Under the pieces are notes generated by a model. It searched no databases. It worked only from the letters and a program-made list of their open reading frames with translations, and was not told the origin of the DNA. The position numbers were made by a program, and so were the translations under genes. From assembly GCA_021796135.1 (NCBI GenBank), contig JAJYOQ010000049.1, positions 1 through 15,306 of the forward strand: 15,306 nt of DNA, written 5' to 3'. Shown here in pieces: positions 7,418 through 15,306 of this stretch (the first letter of the stretch is position 1; each line of letters opens with the position of its first letter). Origin of the DNA: Bacteroidota bacterium (GTDB taxonomy: Bacteria > Bacteroidota > Ignavibacteria > Ignavibacteriales > Ignavibacteriaceae).

Positions 7418-8284
7418 ATGTTAAAATTAAAAAATACATATTCGATATTAACTATTATATTATCGATTTTAATTTTAAGTATAATGAACTTTGGCACGGC
7501 AGCCGCAAAAGGAAATCGTGCTCATCATTGGCTGTTATTAAAAGCAGAGGACCTTTCATTAAATCCGCACAACTTAAATCATTTTAAAAACTTTGCAAAA
7601 TATGCAAAAGGTTATAATCTTAAAGTTTTAGAAGCGGTCGATTCAGTTCAATCTCACGCAATGGACGGTGGCGGATATTTTATTGGAGTTGATTCGATAC
7701 CTGCAGAATCGCCAATCGGCTATAATCTGAAATTATTCGGAAATTCATTAATTAATCCTCCCCGCACAACCAGTTATTGCAGCGGATCTTCATATACGGC
7801 ATTTATAACAGCATTAGATTTTATCCTGCCAAACGGCAGCAAGAAAATTTCTAAAGATAGATTAGAAGCTCTGCGAATGCAGGAACCCAATGGCGGCAGA
7901 AGAGATGATTGGGTAAAATATTGGGGAATTTGGAATGCCGACGGATTCGGAAGTCAGTATGCACTAGTGCAATATTCACATATGGGTATTGATGTAAAAC
8001 CGATAGATGCTATGCCGGGAGATTTTATGAATATATCATGGAAATCCGGAATCGGTCATTCAGTAGTTTTCCTCGGCTGGTATATTAATAAAGACGGAAA
8101 GAAATGCGTCGTCTATTGGTCTAGCCAAAAAGGGACAAACGGATTCGGCGATCAGATCGTTCCGTTAGAAAAAATTAAATATGTTAAAATAGTTCGTTTA
8201 GTAAAACCCCGCAATATTTTTAAATTCAATGTTAATAATCATGATATTGATAAGAATATCCCCGGCGATAAAATAGATTTCTAA
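7418..8284 (+). CDS. Secreted protein of unknown family, candidate papain-fold (NlpC/CHAP-like) hydrolase
   Basis: I do not recognise the family. This 288-residue protein begins with a signal peptide (KLKNTY, hydrophobic ILTIILSILILSIMNF, likely cleavage after GTAAA). The mature part has Cys121 in SYCSGSSYTAF at the start of a predicted helix. The stretch MPGDFMNISW comes next, then His214 in GIGHSVVFLGWY, then VYWSSQKGTNGFG. The order helix-Cys, PGD, GH followed by a hydrophobic strand, and a polar strand is the layout of NlpC/P60 and CHAP cysteine peptidases and amidases. The spacing and flanking residues, however, do not match the standard C40 signature. Its position between an NlpC/P60 peptidase gene and a wall amidase gene supports a wall-cleaving role. 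An AAAGGA (7405-7410) supports the ATG. A toxin-like or other thiol hydrolase is possible. Confidence 0.7.
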   Translation: MLKLKNTYSILTIILSILILSIMNFGTAAAKGNRAHHWLLLKAEDLSLNPHNLNHFKNFAKYAKGYNLKVLEAVDSVQSHAMDGGGYFIGVDSIPAESPIGYNLKLFGNSLINPPRTTSYCSGSSYTAFITALDFILPNGSKKISKDRLEALRMQEPNGGRRDDWVKYWGIWNADGFGSQYALVQYSHMGIDVKPIDAMPGDFMNISWKSGIGHSVVFLGWYINKDGKKCVVYWSSQKGTNGFGDQIVPLEKIKYVKIVRLVKPRNIFKFNVNNHDIDKNIPGDKIDF

Positions 8285-8307
8285 AATCTATATTTATTTA
8301 ATCTATT

Positions 8308-8313
8308 AGAAGG
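8308..8313 (+). promoter_or_regulatory. Ribosome binding site that fixes a TTG start
   Basis: AGAAGG stands eight bases before TTG at 8322. No in-frame ATG occurs until about residue 84 of the reading frame, and a start there would remove the signal peptide. The site therefore supports TTG as the real start. Confidence 0.65.
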
Positions 8314-8321
8314 TAAACAAT

Positions 8322-10949
8322 TTGAAATTTTGTTACATAACTTTTATCTGCTTATTCTCCTGTTTCACTTTATCGGTAACTGCGCAAAAAATACAAAACA
8401 TAAATCCTACAACTCAGTTATTGGATGCTTTCTCGTATTCGGCTCAAAAGTACAATATCCCCGAAGACTTACTAAAAGCTATTTCGTATGCTGAAACACG
8501 ATTTTCGAATATAATTGAAACAGCAAACAACAACTCCTCACGTGTTTATCCGGTTACTTATGGTATAATGGGACTAAGAGATGATAAACGCATGGGGCAC
8601 TCATTAATCGACGGTGCAAAACTCATTAACCGGCTTCCTGAATCTGTAGCTGTTAACCCGCAGCTTAACATCGAAGCTGCCGCTGCTCTTTTAAATTCTA
8701 TCGCCGATAGTATGAAAATAAATCGGTCGAATTTAAATAATTGGAAACCCGTTGTCGAGGAATATTCCGGCATTCCTCAACCTGATATACGCCCCTTCTT
8801 TTCTTACGACGTTTTTAAAGTATTATATGACGGAACTAATATTAAAGGAATCAATATTAAGGTAAATCCTCAAATAGATATGAGCCAATTTCCCGGCAAT
8901 GTTAATCCGAAAAATAAATCAAATTCTGTTCAGTCTATTCAATATCAGCACTCAATTGATTATCCGCCTGCTGACTGGGACCCAAGCCCGAACTTTAATG
9001 CTAACGCAATTACTCCTTTGTTTTTAGTTGTGCATGATACCGAATGTAATTTCGCTGTTGCACTTTCCACTTTAACTGATCCTAATAATAACAATAACCC
9101 CGTAAGCTCTCATTATTTGATAAGAAGTTCCGATGGTTATATTATCCAATTGGTGAGGGAACATGATAGGGCGTGGCATGTCGGCTGCTGGAATCCATAT
9201 ATGATCGGTGTTGAACATGAAGGTTATGTAAGTGATTCTCTATCCTTTACAGATACAATGTACAAAGCTTCTGCAAATTTATACCGGCATTTAATTGAAA
9301 CCTGGGGAATCCCTCTGGACAGTAATCATGTAATTGGTCATGATGAGCATTTATATCCATGGTGGAGAAATTATATTTATGCAAATTATCCGTACATTGA
9401 TCCTACCTGTAACACTCATACAGATCCGGGGCAGTATTGGAATTGGAAAAAATTCTTTTCCTTAATTAAAGGTGATGCTACTGTACCTAATGTTGCTTCA
9501 TTTAGCCCTTCAAGCAGTACTGACAGCGTATGGTCGAATTCACAAGTGTCGATTAATTTTAACATGGCAATGAATCAAGTCTCAACGCAAAATTCCTTTT
9601 CAATATCTCCGTCTGTAAAGGGCAGCTTTTCATGGCAAAATTATAGTCATACATTAATATTTACTCCGGCAGGACTATTACCTTATTCTACTTCTTATAC
9701 GATTAGCTTAAATCATAATGCCCTAAGCATTCTTGGCATTCCATTGAGCGATTCGCTTAGTTTTCAGTTTAGTACAAAACCTTATATTGCACTTAATTTA
9801 GCTAATACTTATCCTGCAGAGAATGAGAATCAAGTTAGCTCAAGTGTAAAATTTATTATTAGATTTAATATTCCGATTATCTATGGAAGCTTAGGCGGTA
9901 GAGTATCACTTCAGGATTCATCAGGAAATAAACTGTCAATTAAAAATCCGGTTTATAATATATCAGGTAATGAAGGTGTACTTTCGTTTTCACCAAGCAG
10001 TAATTTATCTGATAACTCAAAATATTATCTTATCCTAAAAGCAGGAATCCAAAGTATTAACGGATCAATACTTCCGGGTGATACCACAGTAAGTTTTAAA
10101 ACAGGTCAAAGTAATTTTGTTAAAGGAACAGAGATAGATAATTTTGAGTCAATAAATAACTGGCAGCAGCCCGAGTATAGCGGCAGCACTAAAGGAGTTG
10201 ATACAGCCGATACAAAATTTGATATTGTCTACGGCACTTCGGTAGATGGATATTATTCCGGAAGGATTTCCTATAAGTTTATAGACTCATCCGGCGGTGT
10301 CTGCCGTGTTTATGATGCTGATAATCCTGATATAGGATCCAGCCGGGACGATGCTTTCGGGATGTGGGTTTTTGGAGATGCCAGCAATAATTTTCTTGAA
10401 TATTGGTTCTTCGTAAATTCAAATCAAAATGCTGCAGTTCGTGCCGATACTTTGAATTGGACCGGTTGGAAATTCGTTGAAATACCTTTGAATAAAATCG
10501 GAGGCAGCGGTGATATACTTTTTCATAGCATAGTTATAGTGCAGAGTAGTTCAGGAATAGACAGCGGGATTATATTTACGGATGAAGCTCAATATCGTAA
10601 CCCCTCGATTAATAATGTGGATTCTAAGCCATCACTTGCGAATATAAATTTTAATTTATTCCAAAATTATCCTAATCCGTTTAATCCTTCTACTACTATT
10701 CGTTATAGTGTACCCTCGGGAGAATCAATCAATTCCAATTCTCCTCGCCAAACTAAATTAATTGTTTATGATATATTAGGTCGTGAAATAGCTGTTCTGG
10801 TAGATGAGAAGAAATCACCTGGAGTTTATTCTGTTCTTTTTAATACCGGTAATCTGCCGAGCGGTGTGTATTTTTACAGATTAAATGTAGAATCGTTTAA
10901 TAATAAACGAATATATTCGGCAAATAAAAAAATGATTTTGCTGAAGTAA
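8322..10949 (+). CDS. Multidomain secreted N-acetylmuramoyl-L-alanine amidase with lysozyme-like N-terminus and T9SS sorting domain
   Basis: This is an 875-residue exported protein starting at TTG. A signal peptide (1-21, ending SVTA) is followed by a lysozyme/transglycosylase-like region (about 30-165), with Glu58 in ISYAETRFSN as the candidate acid and a YGIMGLRDD stretch. A zinc amidase_2 domain (about 230-375) follows. His238 in VVHDTE, His340 in IGHDEH and Asp368 in HTDPG match the AmpD-type zinc ligands, Glu298 in GVEHEGY matches its catalytic Glu, and His366 sits where AmpD has Lys. Two Ig-like (Big_5/SbsA type) domains span about 386-487 and 488-593. A beta-rich, possibly sugar-binding domain lies at about 598-760, and a type A T9SS sorting domain at 777-875. 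The protein should be exported to the cell surface or medium and should split MurNAc-L-Ala bonds. Activity of the N-terminal domain is uncertain because the full transglycosylase motif set is not obvious. Confidence 0.87.
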   Translation: MKFCYITFICLFSCFTLSVTAQKIQNINPTTQLLDAFSYSAQKYNIPEDLLKAISYAETRFSNIIETANNNSSRVYPVTYGIMGLRDDKRMGHSLIDGAKLINRLPESVAVNPQLNIEAAAALLNSIADSMKINRSNLNNWKPVVEEYSGIPQPDIRPFFSYDVFKVLYDGTNIKGINIKVNPQIDMSQFPGNVNPKNKSNSVQSIQYQHSIDYPPADWDPSPNFNANAITPLFLVVHDTECNFAVALSTLTDPNNNNNPVSSHYLIRSSDGYIIQLVREHDRAWHVGCWNPYMIGVEHEGYVSDSLSFTDTMYKASANLYRHLIETWGIPLDSNHVIGHDEHLYPWWRNYIYANYPYIDPTCNTHTDPGQYWNWKKFFSLIKGDATVPNVASFSPSSSTDSVWSNSQVSINFNMAMNQVSTQNSFSISPSVKGSFSWQNYSHTLIFTPAGLLPYSTSYTISLNHNALSILGIPLSDSLSFQFSTKPYIALNLANTYPAENENQVSSSVKFIIRFNIPIIYGSLGGRVSLQDSSGNKLSIKNPVYNISGNEGVLSFSPSSNLSDNSKYYLILKAGIQSINGSILPGDTTVSFKTGQSNFVKGTEIDNFESINNWQQPEYSGSTKGVDTADTKFDIVYGTSVDGYYSGRISYKFIDSSGGVCRVYDADNPDIGSSRDDAFGMWVFGDASNNFLEYWFFVNSNQNAAVRADTLNWTGWKFVEIPLNKIGGSGDILFHSIVIVQSSSGIDSGIIFTDEAQYRNPSINNVDSKPSLANINFNLFQNYPNPFNPSTTIRYSVPSGESINSNSPRQTKLIVYDILGREIAVLVDEKKSPGVYSVLFNTGNLPSGVYFYRLNVESFNNKRIYSANKKMILLK

Positions 10950-11021
10950 TATTTTTCAAATTAAAAAAAAATTAAATAAAATCATAATATTTTAAATATG
11001 CGTCTTCTTGACATTATTAAA

Positions 11022-11050
11022 TTAATATTTTAAGTTCACTCCGGTATAAA
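11022..11050 (+). promoter_or_regulatory. Possible promoter of the receptor unit
   Basis: TTAATA (11022-11027) and TATAAA (11045-11050) are 17 bases apart, inside the 130-base AT-rich gap before the receptor gene. The -35 element matches the consensus at only four of six positions, and AT-rich DNA gives many such hits. Promoters in this group may also follow a different consensus. The gap and the new functional theme make a separate promoter here likely, but this exact placement is weak. Confidence 0.25.
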
Positions 11051-11065
11051 TAATGATTACTCAAT

Positions 11066-11070
11066 AGGAG
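11066..11070 (+). promoter_or_regulatory. Strong Shine-Dalgarno sequence of the receptor gene
   Basis: AGGAG stands nine bases before the ATG at 11080 and is the clearest ribosome binding site in the window. It fits a highly expressed outer-membrane protein and fixes the start. Confidence 0.6.
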
Positions 11071-11079
11071 TTTTAAAGT

Positions 11080-14000
11080 ATGAGGAATTCGTTACTAAGT
11101 TTATTTCTTACATTATTCACATTAACCAACCTTACTTTAGCCGCATCGGGAAAAATATCCGGTGTGATCAGAGATTCAAAGACAAAAGAAGCATTGATCG
11201 GAGCTACCGTCTTAATTGAAGGAACTTCATTAGGCGCTGCTACTAATGTTGATGGCTATTACTACATTATAAATGTCGCCCCTGGAAATTATAAGCTTAA
11301 AGTATCAATGATTGGTTATGCAACTTCTGTTATCGAAAATGTAAGAGTCAATATTGATCAAACAACTAACATAGATGTTAACCTAGTAGAAAAATCAATT
11401 CAAGGTCAGGAAATTGTAGTTATCGCAAAGACGCCGATTGTACAAAAAGATGTCGCTGCCAGTACTGTCAATCTTGATCAAAAAGAAATTGCGAAACTTC
11501 CCGTTGCTAGTGTTACTGACGTAGTAGGACTGCAGGCAGGAATTCAGCCGGGCTTGATTATAAGAGGCGGCAGCATTGATCAAACCGGTTTTATGATTAA
11601 TGGTGTAATGATGAGAAATGAAAGAGATAATACTCCTTTCACCGGAATCAGCTATACATCTATTTCTCAGATACAAGTTCAAACCGGCGGATTCTCCGCA
11701 GAGTACGGAAATATTCGATCCGGCTTGGTTAATATCGTAACCGATGAAGGATCTAAAAACAAATACACTTTCAGAATGATAACTGAAGGCAGCCCTGCTA
11801 ATCCAAAGCATTTCGGTATTTCTCCTAATGATCCTATGTCTTATTGGATTCGACCCTACGTGGACGGACCCGTTGCAATGTACGGTACGAAAGCAATAAA
11901 TCCGGCAACCGGTGCACCTTATTGGGACGCAAATACACAGTTACAATATCCTCAGTTTGCCGGCTGGATTGCTGTTACAAATCAGTTATTAAAAGGATCT
12001 ACCGATCCTTCTAAAATACTTACTCCTCAAGCTGCACAGCAATTATTCTTATGGCAGCACCGAAAAGATGTAAATATTGTTAATCCTGATTATGTATTTG
12101 ATGCTTCTTTCGGTGGTCCTGTCCCTTTTGTAAGCGACCAGTTAGGCAATTTAAGATTTTTAGCTTCTTATAGAACAACTCAGACTGAATATGTAGTTCC
12201 TCTGGCAACTCCGGGTGAAAATGATTATACCGGTCAATTAAAAGTTACTTCAGACCTTGGAGAAGGAAAGAAACTTATGCTGCAGGGAATGATTGCTCAG
12301 ATTTCAGGTACAAATAATAATAATTCCGGTTTACCGGGATATTTTACTGGTCCTAATTCTGTTGCAAGCGCTCTTAGTGAAGTCAGCTATATCGATGCAA
12401 GAATGTTTACAAACGATTATTGGGCTCCTACTGTAGAAAATATCTATTCTTATAGCGGTAAATACACTCAAATTCTTAGCCGTTCAACATTTTATGAAAT
12501 TCAGGCAAGCTCATTTACATCCAAGTATAATACTAATCCCGGCAGATTAAGAGATACAAGCAATAGTTTCTTATTCGGAAATGGCTATTATACAAACGAA
12601 GCTCCTTTCGGCTTTTGGCCCGCTCCTTCAAATGCTATTGACGGTATGAGGGAAAGCGTTGGATTCAGTAATTCCAGAGATACGAGTGTTGTCTCAGATT
12701 ATAATATCAAATTTGATCTTCAGAGCCAGCTTGATAAATATAACGAGATTAAAACAGGAGCTGAGTTCCATTATACTGATAATAATGTTAGATCAGGTTC
12801 GGTTGACCAATATTTACCAAACGGCAGGTTTACAACCACATGGCATACCTTCCCAATTCGTGCTGCTATGTATGCTCAGGATAAACTTGAATTCGAAGGA
12901 ATGATTGCTACTCTCGGAGTACGTTTGGATTATAGCAATCCTAACGGCGACTGGTACCAATTTGGACTTTACCCTTCAGCTTTTGCTGCATCTACTCCTC
13001 CAATTAACTTTGATACTGTCTTAGCTAGAGTTCATACCGTGAAACAGTTGGACATTTCACCCAGATTGGCGATTTCATTCCCAATTACAGAAGACAGTAA
13101 ACTATACTTTAATTATGGACATTTCAGACAGATGCCTATTCCTGATGATTTATATTTAATTAGAAGATTCTCCGATAATAATGCCGTTACGCAAGTTGCT
13201 AATCCTAATAATCCTCTCCCTAAAACAGTAGCTTATGAATTGGGATATGAACAAAATGTAATGGAACAATTACTTGTTAGATTAGCCGGTTATTATAAAG
13301 ATAATTCATTGCAGCCAACAAGCGTTACTTATTTAAGCAGTGACGGAAAAGTTGATTATAATATTGTTGAACCGAATAATTATAGCGATACTAGAGGATT
13401 TGAATTAACTCTTTCTAAAAATAGAGGCGATTGGATTCAGGGTTTTGTTAACTATACTTATGACGTTAATACTTCAGGTAATTTCGGTTTCGGTACTTAT
13501 TATCAGAATCCGGCTACCCAAAAAAGTTATGAAGCAACTACACAGTCATATTATCAAATTAAACCGGTTCCTCAGCCTTATGCAAGAGCTAATATAGATT
13601 TATTTACTCCTGCAGATTTTGGTCCTAAGTTAGGCGGCTTTAGCTTACTCGGCGACTGGAGATTTAGTTTCGTCGGTACCTGGAACTCGGGATACTATTT
13701 TGCATGGGCGGGCGGTGCTTCTAATCCTAGTATTACAAACAATGTTCAGTGGGATGATTATTATAATGTTGACTTAAGAGTAACTAAGGGCATTAGATTT
13801 ATGGGCGTTGATTTGCAATTATTCGCCGATATAAAGAATCTTTTCAACTATAAATATATGTCTATGTATGGTTTCTACGATAATAACGATTTCATCCTTT
13901 ATATGAAATCACTTCACTTGCCGGCTGCTATCGGAGATCCGCTCGGATACGGCAATATACCGGGCAGTGATAGACCGGGTGACTACCGTACAGGACCTTA

Positions 14001-14154
14001 TATCCCATGGGATCCAAATGCTTCTCAAGCCCAAAAAAATCAATGGATTAAGAATAAATCATATATCGATATGCCGAACTTGACTTATTCTACTTTCCTT
14101 AATCCGAGACAAATTTTTTGGGGATTGAATTTAACTTTTGATCTTGATAAATAA
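11080..14154 (+). CDS. TonB-dependent outer-membrane receptor with carboxypeptidase-regulatory-like N-terminal domain
   Basis: This is a 1024-residue receptor. A signal peptide (about 1-22, ending TLAA) precedes a CarboxypepD_reg-like beta-sandwich (about 25-105, KISGVIRDSKTKEALIGATV to VNIDQTTNIDVNL). A TonB-box-like EIVVIA follows at about 111, then the plug domain (about 120-235, with IIRGGSIDQTGFMINGV and GGFSAEYGNIRSGLVNIVT) and a long beta-barrel to the C-terminus, which ends in alternating hydrophobic residues (FWGLNLTFDLDK). Such receptors import large or scarce substrates through the outer membrane using TonB energy. The plug lacks the typical SusC/RagA signature, and no SusD-like lipoprotein is visible next to it, so a classical glycan-import pair is not supported. 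The substrate is unknown. It heads a new unit together with the secreted protein gene 22 bases downstream. Confidence 0.9.
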   Translation: MRNSLLSLFLTLFTLTNLTLAASGKISGVIRDSKTKEALIGATVLIEGTSLGAATNVDGYYYIINVAPGNYKLKVSMIGYATSVIENVRVNIDQTTNIDVNLVEKSIQGQEIVVIAKTPIVQKDVAASTVNLDQKEIAKLPVASVTDVVGLQAGIQPGLIIRGGSIDQTGFMINGVMMRNERDNTPFTGISYTSISQIQVQTGGFSAEYGNIRSGLVNIVTDEGSKNKYTFRMITEGSPANPKHFGISPNDPMSYWIRPYVDGPVAMYGTKAINPATGAPYWDANTQLQYPQFAGWIAVTNQLLKGSTDPSKILTPQAAQQLFLWQHRKDVNIVNPDYVFDASFGGPVPFVSDQLGNLRFLASYRTTQTEYVVPLATPGENDYTGQLKVTSDLGEGKKLMLQGMIAQISGTNNNNSGLPGYFTGPNSVASALSEVSYIDARMFTNDYWAPTVENIYSYSGKYTQILSRSTFYEIQASSFTSKYNTNPGRLRDTSNSFLFGNGYYTNEAPFGFWPAPSNAIDGMRESVGFSNSRDTSVVSDYNIKFDLQSQLDKYNEIKTGAEFHYTDNNVRSGSVDQYLPNGRFTTTWHTFPIRAAMYAQDKLEFEGMIATLGVRLDYSNPNGDWYQFGLYPSAFAASTPPINFDTVLARVHTVKQLDISPRLAISFPITEDSKLYFNYGHFRQMPIPDDLYLIRRFSDNNAVTQVANPNNPLPKTVAYELGYEQNVMEQLLVRLAGYYKDNSLQPTSVTYLSSDGKVDYNIVEPNNYSDTRGFELTLSKNRGDWIQGFVNYTYDVNTSGNFGFGTYYQNPATQKSYEATTQSYYQIKPVPQPYARANIDLFTPADFGPKLGGFSLLGDWRFSFVGTWNSGYYFAWAGGASNPSITNNVQWDDYYNVDLRVTKGIRFMGVDLQLFADIKNLFNYKYMSMYGFYDNNDFILYMKSLHLPAAIGDPLGYGNIPGSDRPGDYRTGPYIPWDPNASQAQKNQWIKNKSYIDMPNLTYSTFLNPRQIFWGLNLTFDLDK

Positions 14155-14166
14155 GAAATCTCAATT

Positions 14167-14172
14167 AGAGGA
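14167..14172 (+). promoter_or_regulatory. Ribosome binding site of the terminal gene
   Basis: AGAGGA stands four bases before the ATG at 14177, inside the 22-base gap after the receptor gene. It supports this start for the truncated gene. Confidence 0.5.
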
Positions 14173-14176
14173 ACAA

Positions 14177-15306
14177 ATGAAATTTAAAATTAAAATAGCT
14201 AATTTTCCGATAATACTTTTTTTCATGCTGTCTCTGGTAGTAACCAATAAAAGTCTTGCTCAATATAATAATAAGTGGATGACTGCCGGCGCTTTTCAGG
14301 ATTTTTTCTCTGAAATCGGAGACGAACCGGAAGAAAGTTTTGTTAAACAGCAGCAGTACGGCGGTCAATGGCCTGCTATTCATCCTAATCAGGATTCAAA
14401 AGCAGCCCGCGGTCTTTGGATTGGTGCTACAAACTTTAAAGATGCTACGGGAAGTTATCCTTTTAAAGTAGTCCACGTAGGACCTCGAGTCTCCGGTGCC
14501 GGAGAGTTTTTCCCTGTTACATTTAAATTAATCAGTAAATTCGATCCTCCTCAAGTCTATGTCGATGGAACTCCTACTTATAATAATCCTACAGAAAACG
14601 ATGTGGTTGACCCTACTATCCCTTCCGATAGGGAATTGGTAACTGTTGATAATACTCTGCTGGGTCTGACTATGACAAGAAAAATTTATCAGTTTAGCCA
14701 GCAGCTTAATGATAATTATATGATTTATGATTATACATTTAAGAATACGGGTTATACTTCGAGCAGTTCTCAGGTTAATTTACCTAATAATACTCTTACA
14801 GGTGTCTATTTCTATTTCCAATACCGTAATTCAATGAACAGAGAATCATCATCTGAAATTGGAAATGCCACCCAGTGGGGTTTTAATACTATGAACGATG
14901 CCCGCGGAGATGGAGCACAAAATATAGCTTTATATAATGATCCGCCGGATCAGCAGACTTTCAGAGCGCAGTATTCATGGCATGGTAAATATGCTCCTTT
15001 TACACAGTATGATAATATCGGAGGACCGCTATGGTTCTATTCTTCTTCAACAACGACAATATCAAAATCTGATACTGTAGGAAGACTTTCTGCAATTCAA
15101 TTTTATGGTGTAGCTACTCTTCATGCCGATAAATCTGCCGAAGATTCTACCGACGATTTTAATCAGCCGTCAACTACTAATTATATCGGATCGGATGATC
15201 CGAATGAATCAAATAATGATACATTTAATCCTACCAGAATGTCGACCGAATACAATACCTGGATGGCGAGCGGACATGAATCTCCGAGACATGCAGATAG
15301 ATCGGA
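14177..15306 (+). CDS. Secreted protein of unknown function, truncated at the window end
   Basis: An open frame of 376 codons with no stop runs from ATG 14177 to the window edge. It begins with a signal peptide (MKFKIKIANF, hydrophobic IILFFMLSLVV, likely cleavage after KSLA). The mature part is rich in Asn, Asp, Tyr, Ser and Thr, as in large surface proteins of this group. Visible blocks are KAARGLWIGATNF, a stretch of predicted beta strands, MIYDYTFKNTG and an acidic DDPNESNNDTFNP segment. I recognise no catalytic motif. It follows a TonB-dependent receptor by 22 bases, so it is probably co-transcribed and may be a surface partner or substrate handler. A C-terminal T9SS sorting domain would be expected beyond the window edge but cannot be seen. 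Confidence 0.8.
   Translation, partial: MKFKIKIANFPIILFFMLSLVVTNKSLAQYNNKWMTAGAFQDFFSEIGDEPEESFVKQQQYGGQWPAIHPNQDSKAARGLWIGATNFKDATGSYPFKVVHVGPRVSGAGEFFPVTFKLISKFDPPQVYVDGTPTYNNPTENDVVDPTIPSDRELVTVDNTLLGLTMTRKIYQFSQQLNDNYMIYDYTFKNTGYTSSSSQVNLPNNTLTGVYFYFQYRNSMNRESSSEIGNATQWGFNTMNDARGDGAQNIALYNDPPDQQTFRAQYSWHGKYAPFTQYDNIGGPLWFYSSSTTTISKSDTVGRLSAIQFYGVATLHADKSAEDSTDDFNQPSTTNYIGSDDPNESNNDTFNPTRMSTEYNTWMASGHESPRHADRS

Noticed and set aside
11008..11050. Perfect TTGACA (11008-11013) with TATAAA (11045-11050) as a promoter
   Set aside because: The spacer is 31 bases, far beyond the 16-18 needed for a sigma-70-type promoter.
11395..11811. 138-codon open frame on the minus strand
   Set aside because: It lies wholly inside the receptor coding region, whose plug motifs are unmistakable, and its translation shows no recognisable domain.
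14165..14383. 72-codon open frame on the minus strand
   Set aside because: It is antisense to the start of the truncated secreted-protein gene, which has a ribosome binding site, a signal peptide and 376 uninterrupted codons.
11080..15306. Classical SusC/SusD glycan uptake pair
   Set aside because: The receptor plug lacks the typical SusC/RagA signature and the second protein shows no lipoprotein signal or SusD features.
1..15306. Defence system, prophage, transposon or CRISPR content
   Set aside because: No nuclease, integrase, transposase, regularly spaced repeats or tRNA-like sequence was seen, and gene style is uniform across the window.

Overview
The window is AT-rich, densely packed bacterial DNA. 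Every supported gene lies on the + strand and there is no non-coding stretch longer than about 130 bases. The best lineage clue is the C-terminus of the 875-residue protein encoded at 8322-10949. It ends in a type IX secretion (T9SS) sorting domain with the core YPNPFNPSTTIRYSVP, a form typical of Ignavibacteria and relatives in the Bacteroidota/Chlorobiota/Ignavibacteriota group. The AmpG-like carrier, the DUF4922 protein and the TonB-dependent receptor with a carboxypeptidase-regulatory-like N-terminus fit the same group. Several genes have a purine-rich Shine-Dalgarno-like sequence. No tRNA, rRNA, CRISPR array, insertion sequence or phage gene was seen.

Region 1 (about 3-7321) looks like one transcription unit, with gaps of 17, 13, -4, 4, 12 and 20 bases. 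In order it holds the tail of an upstream gene, a DUF4922 protein of the HIT/GalT-like nucleotidyltransferase type, a BadF/BadG-type N-acetylhexosamine kinase, an AmpG-type muropeptide permease, a secreted serine hydrolase of the beta-lactamase fold, a POT/PTR proton:oligopeptide symporter, and a secreted SH3-NlpC/P60 peptidase. Region 2 (7418-10949) adds two more secreted proteins. One is a 288-residue protein of no recognised family with a Cys...His arrangement like a papain-fold hydrolase. The other is a large protein with a lysozyme-like domain, a zinc amidase, two Ig-like domains, a binding-like domain and a T9SS tail, and it starts at TTG.

Together these genes read as a peptidoglycan scavenging and recycling locus. 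The exported amidase and transglycosylase-like protein, the NlpC/P60 peptidase and perhaps the 288-residue protein would cut wall material. AmpG would import (anhydro)muropeptides and POT would import the released di/tripeptides. The kinase would phosphorylate the amino sugar. The DUF4922 enzyme is the least understood member and could act on a sugar phosphate or nucleotide sugar. The system-level reading is inference from recognised families and tight gene order.

Region 3 (11080 to the end) is a separate unit after a 130-base gap: a 1024-residue TonB-dependent outer-membrane receptor, followed 22 bases later by a secreted protein of unknown function that runs off the window end. Its link to the wall-recycling genes is unproven.
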